Positions 44,004-52,089 of a stretch of DNA of 64,000 nucleotides are shown here, piece by piece (positions within the stretch are counted from its first letter, which is position 1; the number at the start of each line of letters is the position of its first letter). The translations under genes were made by a program, and so were the position numbers. Where the stretch lies: positions 1 to 64,000 of the forward strand of contig JAKFDK010000137.1 in assembly GCA_036676195.1 (NCBI GenBank), in the 5' to 3' direction. The notes under the pieces were generated by a model. That model was given only the letters and a program-made list of their open reading frames with translations. It did no database searches and had not been told where the DNA came from. The stretch is from JAKFDK01 sp036676195. GTDB lineage: Bacteria > Bacillota > Sulfobacillia > Symbiobacteriales > ZC4RG38.

Positions 44004-44640
44004 TTGTTCCTTGTTACTCAGGCAGCGGGGACGTCCGGTCGCCTGGGCGCTGGTCTGTACCGCCGGGATGCCGGCACAGCCGGTTGGGTGGGAAACGGGC
44101 CGGGCGTACCGGCCCACGATGTGAGGCTGGACAGCCAGGGACGCCTGTGGGCCGCCACCGATGCGGGCCTGGCCTGGACGGACGCCACCGGCGGCCCGTT
44201 TCACCACCTGAGCGATCTCCCGGCCGGGGAAGCCGCCGTTCAGGTGCTTCCCCACCCCACAGACGCACAATGGCTGTGGGCGCTGCTGGCCAACGGCACG
44301 CCTATTGCCAGCCAGGACGGCGGCACCACCTGGCAGATGGCCGACCTGGGCCTGCCCCCCGGACTGGGCGGGACGAGCGGGCTGGGTGGGTCCGGCCGGC
44401 AGGCCGGACCGGGCAGGCCGCGCCTGTACACCGGCCCCGGTCTGGAATTGCTGCTGACTGCCGGCGAACAGGGTGTGTGGTACTCCCCCACCGGTGGCGG
44501 CGAATGGTTCCGGCTGACCGGCTACTGGCCCGATGCCCGGGTACTGGACCTGACGGCGGTGGATGACCGCCTATACCTGGCCACCACCCACGGCGGCGTG
44601 GTCATGCCGCCCCGGCCCGCGCACGCCACCGACCACCGTG
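44004..44640 (+). pseudogene. Fragment of a BNR/photosystem-type beta-propeller protein
   Basis: About 210 residues with propeller-like repeats: VRLDSQGRLWAATDAGLAWT, SQDGGTTWQMADLGLP (an Asp-box), GVWYSPTGGGEWFRLTG and DDRLYLATTHGGVV. The frame has no proper start or ribosome binding site (it opens within TTG at 44004), lacks further blades, and runs without a stop into the antisense RDD gene. It is best read as an internal piece of a lost gene. Function of the parent is unknown. Confidence 0.55.
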
Positions 44641-44645
44641 CACCG

Positions 44646-45419
44646 TCACAACGCCCTGACGTACAGCACCTCTTCCACGAACCACTCCGGCTCAGTCACC
44701 GGCTCGCTCCAGCCCAGGCGCCGGGCCAGCCCCTCGGCCACCTGCCGGCCCACCTGCTGCCGGTACGGTTCTTCCAGGTCCCGGCGCCGCTCCCAGAAGG
44801 CACGGGCCGGGGCCAGGTCCGGTTCCGGCAGGCGCAGAACCAGTTCCCGCAGGCGGTTCAGGTCATACTCCGCCGGGTGGCTCAGCTGCCGGGGCACCTG
44901 CGGCGCCTGCACCCGCTGCAGGTCCCGGACCACCACCGTATCCGCCGCCATGTCGCCCAGGCGCTGGCGGTGGCCGCTGACCAGAACACAGATCAGGCCG
45001 ACACCGTAATAGATGGGCAACATGTCCACCGGCCGGAGCAAGTTACGGATCAGCACCTGATGGAACCGCACCGGCATGCCGCTGCGCGAGACGACCCGGA
45101 TGCCGACCCAGCGCTTGCCCGGGGTCTGGCCGTTCCAGATCAGCTCATAAAACGGCTTATAGCCCAGAAACAGGAGAGCGAACAGCAGAAGCAGAAATGC
45201 TCCCATCAGACCACCGACAAGGCCCGTAAACAGCGGTACGAATCCGATTTTATCGCTGAGCATGGCGCCGGCGGGAACCGCCGCCAGCAGCAGGACCAGC
45301 GCCACGCCGGCCTGAATCAGGGCATCCAGCAGGCTGGCCAGGAACCGGCTGCCAACCCCGACCGGCTCAAAGGACACGTCCACGCTTTCCGGCGTGTGCA
45401 TACGCAGGGGTCTGACCAT
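44646..45419 (-). CDS. RDD-family membrane protein
   Basis: A 257-residue protein with an N-terminal RDD domain: about three membrane helices with GVGSRFLASLLDALIQAG (the Arg/Asp signature) and GQTPGKRWVGIRVV, then PVDMLPIYYGVG. The C-terminal ~90 residues are charged and cytoplasmic. RDD proteins have been proposed as transporters or membrane accessory factors. It is divergent from the SpoIIM-like gene 29 bp away. The RDD/SpoIIM/DUF58/MoxR set is a recurring cluster, so a joint membrane-complex function is likely but undefined. Confidence 0.85.
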   Translation of the reverse strand: MVRPLRMHTPESVDVSFEPVGVGSRFLASLLDALIQAGVALVLLLAAVPAGAMLSDKIGFVPLFTGLVGGLMGAFLLLLFALLFLGYKPFYELIWNGQTPGKRWVGIRVVSRSGMPVRFHQVLIRNLLRPVDMLPIYYGVGLICVLVSGHRQRLGDMAADTVVVRDLQRVQAPQVPRQLSHPAEYDLNRLRELVLRLPEPDLAPARAFWERRRDLEEPYRQQVGRQVAEGLARRLGWSEPVTEPEWFVEEVLYVRAL

Positions 45420-45448
45420 CGGCGGTCACCTCACAGGGGGTGGGATGA

Positions 45449-46438
45449 GTGAACCAGGATCAGTTTGTCGCCCGCCGCCAGGAGCAGTGGCAGGAACTCG
45501 GCCATATCCTTGATGAGGTCGGGCGGGAAGGGCTACGCCAGCTCCCACCGCTCACCGTGCAACGGGTGGGACGCCTCTATCGGCAGACGGCCTCCGACCT
45601 GGCCTACGCCCGGACGTATTTTCCCAACAGCCCCACCGGCGAGTACCTGAACTTACTGGTCGCCCGGGCCCACAGCCTGGTCTATGCCGAGGAGCCCCGG
45701 CGCCTGCGGCGCCTGTGGCGGTTTCTGGCAGCGGAACTGCCCGGCGCCGTCCGGGCCGCCTGGCGCCCGCTGCTGCTGGCGGCGGCCTTCATGCTCGCCG
45801 GCGGGCTGCTGGGTTTTTTCGCCATTCTGAATGATCCTAACCTGGCGGAAGCCTTTGTGCCCGAGCAGTTCCGCGAGTTTGTGGCTGCCCCGCGCAGCGG
45901 GGAGATCTTCCCGGTGGGCGGCCGGCCGCTCATCGGCACCCTGATCATGCTGAACAACATCTGGGTCGGCATTCTGGCCTATGCCCTGGGCATTACCCTG
46001 GGCCTGGGCACTGCGCTGGTCCTGCTCCAGAACGGCCTGATCATCGGCGCCCTGGCCGGGCAGTTCTACCGGGCCGGCCTTTCCTACGCGTTCTGGTCGC
46101 TCATTGTGCCGCACGGCGTGGTGGAATTGCTGGCCATCTTCCTGTGCGGGGCGGCGGGCCTGAGCATGGGCTGGTCCATCGTGACCCCCGGGGAACTCAC
46201 CCGGCGGGCCGCCCTGGCCCGGGCGGCTCGCCAGGCACTCAGGCTGCTGGCGGGGGCCGTCCCCTTTTTCGTCGTGGCGGCTGCCATCGAGGGCTGGGTA
46301 ACACCCATGACCAGCCTGTCCGCCGGGGGCAAGTACCTGGTCGGCGGGGTCACCGGGCTCCTGGCCCTGGCATACTGGGCACTGCCCGGTCGGCACCCTA
46401 AATCCGCCCCTGGGCCTTCAGCCGTAGGTACTGATTGA
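45449..46438 (+). CDS. SpoIIM-like (DUF95) membrane protein
   Basis: A 329-residue protein. An N-terminal helical cytoplasmic part (RLYRQTASDLAYARTYFPNS) precedes about five membrane helices, with NNIWVGILAYALGITLGLGT, LLQNGLIIGAL and PHGVVELLAIFLCGAAGL as typical SpoIIM-family blocks. In this operon type the protein is generally not the sporulation SpoIIM. The GTG start at 45449 lies after AGGGGGTGGG. Its 3' end overlaps the convergent DUF58 gene by 41 bp. Confidence 0.85.
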   Translation: MNQDQFVARRQEQWQELGHILDEVGREGLRQLPPLTVQRVGRLYRQTASDLAYARTYFPNSPTGEYLNLLVARAHSLVYAEEPRRLRRLWRFLAAELPGAVRAAWRPLLLAAAFMLAGGLLGFFAILNDPNLAEAFVPEQFREFVAAPRSGEIFPVGGRPLIGTLIMLNNIWVGILAYALGITLGLGTALVLLQNGLIIGALAGQFYRAGLSYAFWSLIVPHGVVELLAIFLCGAAGLSMGWSIVTPGELTRRAALARAARQALRLLAGAVPFFVVAAAIEGWVTPMTSLSAGGKYLVGGVTGLLALAYWALPGRHPKSAPGPSAVGTD

Positions 46439-47702
46439 CCACCCCTGCGGAAAAATCCTCCGGCGGCACGTCCACTACGCCGATTCCCCGGCTCTGCAGG
46501 TCGGCGCGTGTCTGCGCGCGCTGGGCCAGTACCTCCAGGGCTGCCGCCTGGGTATATGCCGCATCCGAATCGGCGGGCACCTGCCGGGCCAGTCGCAGCA
46601 ACGCCGGGTCAGACAGGCAGACCAGTAGCACGGCGTGGTGCGCCGCCAGCGCCGAGAGGTGGCTGACCAGCCCGCGGGAAATGTCCGGGTCGATCAGGTC
46701 GGTGAACAGTACGACCAGGCTGCGCTTTTTGTGCCTGGCCCGGAGCCAGCCGATCATGCGGCCGTAGTCCGGCTCCACCTGCTCCGGTTCCACGTCGTAC
46801 AGGGCCTCGGCCATCGCCAGGACCTGCCCCCGACCCTTGCGGGGCGGCGTGAAGGCCCGCACTTCACCGCCAAAGAGCATGAACCCACAGTGGTCCCCCC
46901 GTTCAGCCGCCACCGTGGCCAGCAACAGGGCCGCGTTCAGGGCATGGTCCAGCCGGGTCAGCCCCCGTACCCGGGGCAACATCAGCCGGCCGGCGTCCAG
47001 CAGCAGCATGATCGGCTGGCTGCGGTCAATCTGATACAGGGCGGTGACCAGCCGCCCCCGCCGGGCGGTGGCTGTCCAGTTGATGGCGCGGTAAGGGTCG
47101 CCGTCCTGGTAATCGCGCAGGGACTCGAATTCCGTACCGGTGCCGCGCAGATTGGCCCGCTTCAGGCCTTCCAGATGCCGCCCTTGCCGGATGGCCAGTT
47201 CCCACTGGCGCAGCGCCAGCAGGTCCGGGTACACCCGCACCGATTCCGGCAGCGCCAGGGTGACCATTTGCCGCCACAGCCCCAGCGGGCTGCGGTAGCG
47301 GATCTGCAGCGGCCCCAGGGTGTATTGCCCCCGCCGCTGCGGCCGCACCCGGTACGTCACTGTCTGCCACTGGCTGTCCGCCCGTACCTGCGGCCACGCC
47401 CCGACCAGCTCCAGCGTCGGCGGCAGCGTATCCTTCAGTTCCAGTGCCAGCGGCGGCCCCGGGCTGCGCAACTGCAGGCTGAGGGTGTTTTCCGCCCCCA
47501 GGGACAGCACCGGATTGCTCACTCGCTCGGCCTTGATCCGGCGGCGGCTGCTCAGCAGGTCTGCCGCGGCCGCCACCAGCAGCAGGAGGTTCAGCGCCCG
47601 CCCCAGCCAGTGCCACTGGGGCCATAGCAGCGGCAGCCCGGCCAGTACCACCGCCATGGCCAACCCCGGCGTGGGTGCGATCCGCGTGGATGCGGCCCGC
47701 AT
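46398..47702 (-). CDS. DUF58 (vWA-like) protein
   Basis: A 434-residue protein. Two N-terminal membrane helices are followed by a beta-rich region and the DUF58 block GTGTEFESLRDYQDGDPYRAINW. A vWA-like domain comes next, with IMLLLDAG and VVLFTDLID. DUF58 proteins accompany MoxR ATPases and probably bind metals and partner proteins. The ATG shares one base with the moxR stop (TGATG), so they are coupled. The 3' end overlaps the SpoIIM-like gene on the other strand. Confidence 0.88.
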   Translation of the reverse strand: MRAASTRIAPTPGLAMAVVLAGLPLLWPQWHWLGRALNLLLLVAAAADLLSSRRRIKAERVSNPVLSLGAENTLSLQLRSPGPPLALELKDTLPPTLELVGAWPQVRADSQWQTVTYRVRPQRRGQYTLGPLQIRYRSPLGLWRQMVTLALPESVRVYPDLLALRQWELAIRQGRHLEGLKRANLRGTGTEFESLRDYQDGDPYRAINWTATARRGRLVTALYQIDRSQPIMLLLDAGRLMLPRVRGLTRLDHALNAALLLATVAAERGDHCGFMLFGGEVRAFTPPRKGRGQVLAMAEALYDVEPEQVEPDYGRMIGWLRARHKKRSLVVLFTDLIDPDISRGLVSHLSALAAHHAVLLVCLSDPALLRLARQVPADSDAAYTQAAALEVLAQRAQTRADLQSRGIGVVDVPPEDFSAGVVNQYLRLKAQGRI

Positions 47703-48658
47703 CAACGCGGCACCTGCAGGCTCTGCAAAACCTGCTCCAGCGCCTGATCGGCCTGCATCCCTTCCACCTCTGCTTCGGGCCGCAACAGCACCCGGTGCCG
47801 CAGGACCGGCAGGGCCATTTCCTTGACATCGTCCGGAATTACATAATCGCGCCCGCGCAGCAGCGCCAGCGCCTGGGCAGTGATCAGCAGGGCCACACCG
47901 CCGCGAGGACTGGCGCCCACGGCCAGCGACGACCAGGCCCGGGTTGCCCGGACCAGGCCGGCCATATAGTCCAGGATCGGCGCCTCCACCACCACCTGCC
48001 GGTGGGCCTGGCGCAACTCGGCCAGGCCGGGGCCGTCCAGCACTGCGGTCAGTCCTGCCTGTGGCAGTTCCCGGGCGCGGAAACCCTGGTAGTGACGTTC
48101 CAGAATGGTGCGTTCTTCGGCCTCGTCGGGGTAGCCGACCCGCACCTTCAGCAGGAACCGGTCCAACTGGGCCTCCGGCAGGGGATAAGTCCCTTCAAAC
48201 TCGATCGGGTTCTGGGTGGCAAACACCATAAACGGCGCCGGCAGGGGATGCGACTGGCCGTCGATGGTCACCTGGTCTTCCTCCATCGCCTCCAGCAAGG
48301 CAGCCTGGGTCTTGGGCGGTGTGCGGTTGATCTCGTCGGCCAGCAGCAGATTCGTGAACACCGGCCCGAAGCGCACCCGGAAAGACAGGTCAGCCGGGTT
48401 AAAGACCGAGGTGCCCACCACGTCGGCCGGCATCAGGTCCGGGGTGAACTGAATCCGCTTGAACCCCACACCCAGAACCTGCGCCAGGCTGCGCACCAGC
48501 AGGGTCTTGGCCAGGCCGGGCACCCCTTCCAACAGCACATGGCCGCCGGCCAGGAGCGCCACCAGCAGTTGCTCCAGCACCTGCTCCTGGCCCACGATCA
48601 CCTTACCGAGTTCGGCCTGAATCCGCTGCAGCGTTACCCTGGTCTCGGTGGCGGGCAT
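47702..48658 (-). CDS. MoxR-family AAA+ ATPase
   Basis: A 318-residue ATPase. Walker A is LLEGVPGLAKT, Walker B LLLADEINR, sensor FATQNPIEFEGTYPLPEAQLD, and a C-terminal lid. MoxR ATPases act as chaperones for vWA-domain partners, here presumably the DUF58 protein. The ATG at 48658 has AAGGAGAG upstream; it lies inside the 3' end of the DUF4350 gene (56-bp overlap), which indicates tight coupling. Confidence 0.92.
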   Translation of the reverse strand: MPATETRVTLQRIQAELGKVIVGQEQVLEQLLVALLAGGHVLLEGVPGLAKTLLVRSLAQVLGVGFKRIQFTPDLMPADVVGTSVFNPADLSFRVRFGPVFTNLLLADEINRTPPKTQAALLEAMEEDQVTIDGQSHPLPAPFMVFATQNPIEFEGTYPLPEAQLDRFLLKVRVGYPDEAEERTILERHYQGFRARELPQAGLTAVLDGPGLAELRQAHRQVVVEAPILDYMAGLVRATRAWSSLAVGASPRGGVALLITAQALALLRGRDYVIPDDVKEMALPVLRHRVLLRPEAEVEGMQADQALEQVLQSLQVPR

Positions 48659-49856
48659 GGCGAACTCTCCTTTGTATGGCTTCCGCTTCCCGGGCCAGTG
48701 CCAGCAGTTTGGCATCGCTGTCCGGCGGGGGACCTTCGGGTGCCAGGCGGTCCAGCAAGTTCAGCAGGGCCCCGACCGGCAGTCTGGCCTGGGCGGCGGC
48801 CCGCCGGGCCATTTCAGCGTGGTCCAGACCCCGGACCCCGCCGGTCAGGTGGCCCAATTCGGTCAGCAGGCTGCGGTACAGGGCCTCCCGCACCACCGGG
48901 CGGGCCCGGGCCCGCCGGTACAGCCGGCCCATGGAGGTGACATACTCCACCGCCGCCCGGGGCAGGCCGGCGGCGACCGGTCGCGGGGCACCAAAGCGGG
49001 CGCCCCAGGCCCAGTACAGCAGCGCCAGGGCCAGGGCCAGTTGCAGTGCAAACGACCGCAGCGGGCCACGCAAAATCTCATACCAGTGCTGGGCTGCCCG
49101 GAAGCCGTGATGATACTCGTCAAAGGCCAACTGCTTGTCCGGACCGGGGGTCAGGAGCCCCAGGGCCAGGCGGAGATTGTCGGCCTGACCGATCTGCGCA
49201 TTCGTCAGCCAGTTGGCGTCGGCTGACCAGAAGATGCGTCCCTGTCCGTGCGGCCAGCTCACCAGCACGGGGGTACCGTCGGCGCGGGCCAGGTGCACCA
49301 GCAGCGTGTCGCCAGCTTCCCGAAATACCCCGCTGCCCACCGCCACCTCGGTCACCCCCAGGGAGGCCGGATGCACGGCGACCGGGGTCGCGATTCCGGC
49401 GGAGCGAGCGGCCGTCCGGCCAGATGACAGACGCTGCGCCCAGGTACTTCCCGCCGCCTTGCTCGCCGAGTCTCCCGGTGCATCGTCCACCGCGTTGGAA
49501 CTGTCCACGCTGATCAGCAACCGGTTACCTTGCCCCACCCAGTCCAGTACCTGCTGCCAGGCGGCCGCGGTCACATCGCCGGGCTGCCAGATCACCAGGC
49601 GGTCCACCTCCGGCGGCAGGCGCCGGGGCGGCAGTTCCCACTGCCGTACCTGGCCCGGCCGGTCGGACAGCGCCTGATAAACCGCCCACAGCCCGTCGTC
49701 ACGCTGGCTATAGGTGGAACCCGATGGTGCCCCGGCCCCCTTGCCGGCATCACTCTGACCAAAGAGGGCCGAGGCCAGGGTCAGGACGATGGCACCGATG
49801 AGGATGCCCCAGTGGTCGGTCCGGAGCTTTTTGATAGCCGCATCCCCTCCTGCCAT
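48603..49856 (-). CDS. DUF4350-domain membrane protein
   Basis: A 417-residue protein. One N-terminal helix (DHWGILIGAIVLTLASALF) and one central helix (FALQLALALALLYWAWGA) flank an extracytoplasmic domain of the GATase-like DUF4350 type (RLVIWQPGDVTAAAWQQVLDW, GRIFWSADANWLTNAQIG). It overlaps both neighbours (76 bp with DUF4129, 56 bp with moxR). Function is unknown; the cluster may act in envelope stress or polymer handling. Confidence 0.75.
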   Translation of the reverse strand: MAGGDAAIKKLRTDHWGILIGAIVLTLASALFGQSDAGKGAGAPSGSTYSQRDDGLWAVYQALSDRPGQVRQWELPPRRLPPEVDRLVIWQPGDVTAAAWQQVLDWVGQGNRLLISVDSSNAVDDAPGDSASKAAGSTWAQRLSSGRTAARSAGIATPVAVHPASLGVTEVAVGSGVFREAGDTLLVHLARADGTPVLVSWPHGQGRIFWSADANWLTNAQIGQADNLRLALGLLTPGPDKQLAFDEYHHGFRAAQHWYEILRGPLRSFALQLALALALLYWAWGARFGAPRPVAAGLPRAAVEYVTSMGRLYRRARARPVVREALYRSLLTELGHLTGGVRGLDHAEMARRAAAQARLPVGALLNLLDRLAPEGPPPDSDAKLLALAREAEAIQRRVRHARHRDQGNAAADSGRTR

Positions 49857-50878
49857 AGCGCGGAAATCACCTCAGCCCCGCGGGCAAAATCCCCGGCGGT
49901 GGCGCCCTGCCCTGAATACAACCGCTCCTCCACCAGGACCGTCAGTTCGTCCAGTTCCCTGGCCAGAGGCGGATGCCGGCGACGCAACTGTCGGACATGC
50001 TCCCAGTTGGTCTGGGCCGGCTGATAGCGCACCAGCCCCTGCCGGTCAAGGTGCAGCAGCAGCGCCAGATAGCCGGTGCGCAACGCTTCCAGGTGGTCTC
50101 CGGCCAGTGCCAGGGCCCGGGCCGCCTGCCATTGCTCCTCCGGCGTGGCCGCCCGCGGCGGCCCGGCGCCGGACCCCGTCCGAGCCATCACCGCCGCCCC
50201 TCCGCCGTAGCCGGCCAGGGTACGCCACAGGCTGCGGCCCAGCAGTGCCAGCCCGACCGCCCCCACGGCCAGCCCCGCCCAGCGCTGCCACGGCAGCCCC
50301 TCCGTCGGTGTCGTCGGAGCCGATGCGGTGTCCGGTTCACCAAAGATCAGGCGCCGGACCCAATTCACCAGGCCCAGCCAGGCGTCCTCCAGCCGTTCCT
50401 GCCAGCGGCGCCGGCCCGCCATGGCGGCCAGCGCCTGTTCCAGGCGCTCCCGGGCACCGGCTTCTGCCACCCCCGGCTCCGGCGTGGCCTCAGCCGCCTG
50501 CAGGTGCTCCCGGGCCAGCACCAGGGCCTGATCCAGCCTGTCCCCGCCGGCGGCGGCACCGGCCCGCTCCAACAGCCCGGCCAGCCGCCGCAGGTCAGCC
50601 GTGACCGTTCCGCCCGGTGTCTGCACCTGCCAGGGGCCGCCGGCCAGTGTGCGGGCAGCCGCCAGTTCCCGGGCAACCTGGCCGGGCCGGGCGGCCTCGC
50701 CGGAAGCCGCCTGCCGGGCGGCCTCCACATGGTTGACCAACACCTGCAGCCGGTCGCGGTACTCGTCCAGTGTCACACTGGCAGGAGCGTTGGTCACGGT
50801 AGCAGTGGCCGCCGCCGGGGCGGCAAGGCCCAGCCAGCCAACGACCAGGGCCAGCAGGCAGACCAGCCGCCGCCTCAC
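49781..50878 (-). CDS. DUF4129-domain membrane protein
   Basis: A 365-residue protein with a signal-like N-terminus (LVCLLALVVGWLGLAAPAAA), an extracytoplasmic helical region, one membrane helix near 205-225 (WAGLAVGAVGLALLGRSLW) and a cytoplasmic C-terminal DUF4129 domain (ALALAGDHLEALRTGYLALL, LDRQGLVRYQPAQTNWEHVR). The GTG start overlaps the stop of the preceding gene (GTGA). It belongs to the MoxR/DUF58 operon. Confidence 0.78.
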   Translation of the reverse strand: MRRRLVCLLALVVGWLGLAAPAAATATVTNAPASVTLDEYRDRLQVLVNHVEAARQAASGEAARPGQVARELAAARTLAGGPWQVQTPGGTVTADLRRLAGLLERAGAAAGGDRLDQALVLAREHLQAAEATPEPGVAEAGARERLEQALAAMAGRRRWQERLEDAWLGLVNWVRRLIFGEPDTASAPTTPTEGLPWQRWAGLAVGAVGLALLGRSLWRTLAGYGGGAAVMARTGSGAGPPRAATPEEQWQAARALALAGDHLEALRTGYLALLLHLDRQGLVRYQPAQTNWEHVRQLRRRHPPLARELDELTVLVEERLYSGQGATAGDFARGAEVISALWQEGMRLSKSSGPTTGASSSVPSS

Positions 50879-51774
50879 GGCAGCGACACCGGCGGCGGGT
50901 CTGCCTGCAGCTCCAGGTCCAGTCCCTCCTTGCGCATGCGGGTATCGTAGTACGCCAGGGTCAGCCCCACTGCACCCAGCGGGGTGGTCAGGCTGGAACT
51001 GATACCGGTGCCCAGCGCCAGCAGCCAGCCCATCAGCGGGCCGGGCGGCAGTGCAGCGGCAATGGCGACCATCACGGCGAACAGGCCGCCCGTCAGCACC
51101 GATGTCATCAGGCTAAACACGATCCCCAGACCCAGCAGGGGCCAGAAACGGCCCCGCACCAGACGAAAGCTGCGCTTGATCGGCGCCAGACCGCCGGGGT
51201 GCCCTTCGAGCACCACCGAATGAAGGGTGAAAGCGGAATACACAAACAGCGCCAGATAACCGATTGGTACGGTGAACACCGCCAGAATCACCAGGCCGCC
51301 AATCACCAGCACCGGCAGGGCCAACAGGATGAACAGGATCATCAGCAGCACGGTGCCCAGGGCGGGCCAGTATCGCCGGGCAGCCAGCCGCAGGGCCTGG
51401 CCGGCCTCCACCGCCCGGCCCTGCACGGCATGGGCGGAAGTGATAATCAACCCGCCCATCACCAGGGGCGTGAGCGCCACGGTGACCAGCACCGTCAGCA
51501 GCCAGGTTCCGATCAGTGCCTCCGCGCCGGGCAGATCCCGAATGATCTGGATCGACGCCGAGTTGAATGCCGCCAGCACGGTCGCCGACTGAAAGGCGCC
51601 GCTCAGCAGCATGCTTGGGACGGTCAGCAGCATGGTGATCAGGAATAACGGTTTCCAGCATCGCCCGAACACCCGGAACGACTGATCCAGCAGTTCCCCC
51701 ATGCCCATGGGCCGGAAGTCCGGCGGCACCGACTTTGATCCCTGATCCTCCGTGCGCACAGTTCGCCACCCCAT
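50875..51774 (-). CDS. Polytopic membrane protein, first gene of the MoxR cluster
   Basis: A 299-residue protein with about six membrane helices. The N-terminal MGMGELLDQSFRVFGRCWKPL and the segment IKRSFRLVRGRFWPLLGLG resemble the membrane domain found with glycerophosphodiester phosphodiesterases and in DUF4129 operons. Function is unknown. The start is uncertain: the ATG at 51774 has AAGGG directly against it; the ATG pair in MGMG is another option. Confidence 0.7.
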   Translation of the reverse strand: MGWRTVRTEDQGSKSVPPDFRPMGMGELLDQSFRVFGRCWKPLFLITMLLTVPSMLLSGAFQSATVLAAFNSASIQIIRDLPGAEALIGTWLLTVLVTVALTPLVMGGLIITSAHAVQGRAVEAGQALRLAARRYWPALGTVLLMILFILLALPVLVIGGLVILAVFTVPIGYLALFVYSAFTLHSVVLEGHPGGLAPIKRSFRLVRGRFWPLLGLGIVFSLMTSVLTGGLFAVMVAIAAALPPGPLMGWLLALGTGISSSLTTPLGAVGLTLAYYDTRMRKEGLDLELQADPPPVSLP

Positions 51775-51927
51775 CCCTTGATCTGCGATACCGGTCCTGT
51801 CTTCGTCTTATATATGTCCAACTTTAAACATGCTTTGTCCGAGTCCCTGCAACCACGCTCGGTGACAGAAAGCTTTTGAACAAACACTATAATAAACCAT
51901 TATTAATTACATTAATAGGGCCTTATA

Positions 51928-51957
51928 TTGACATATTCTTAATCTATCGTTTATGAT
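51928..51957 (+). promoter_or_regulatory. Sigma-A promoter of the chemoreceptor gene
   Basis: -35 TTGACA (51928-51933), 18-bp spacer, -10 TATGAT (51952-51957), in an A+T-rich island. The 315-bp gap 51775-52089 must also contain the minus-strand promoter of the MoxR cluster; a TATAAT-like element near 51885 is ambiguous. Confidence 0.75.
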
Positions 51958-52015
51958 TTAAACACTTTTCGGGCACACTCCCTTGCCGCCGGGATTGCCA
52001 AAGGGACCCAGCGCC

Positions 52016-52040
52016 GCTCTCCCTGCGCGGAGGGCTTTTT
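52016..52040 (+). terminator. Terminator inside the chemoreceptor leader
   Basis: GCTCTCC-CTGCGC-GGAGGGC stem followed by TTTTT, located between the promoter and the start codon about 50 bp before the gene. The preceding ~50 leader bases (TCCCTT ... AAAGGGA) can form a further hairpin, so an attenuator or riboswitch is possible. Confidence 0.6.
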
Positions 52041-52089
52041 CTCATGGCACTGCAACCGTATACCAGTCCTACAACGGGAGGAAGAAAAG

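Noticed and set aside
51960..52015. c-di-GMP riboswitch upstream of the chemoreceptor
   Set aside because: Conserved GEMM segments (such as ACGCAAAGC) are absent; only a generic structured leader can be claimed.
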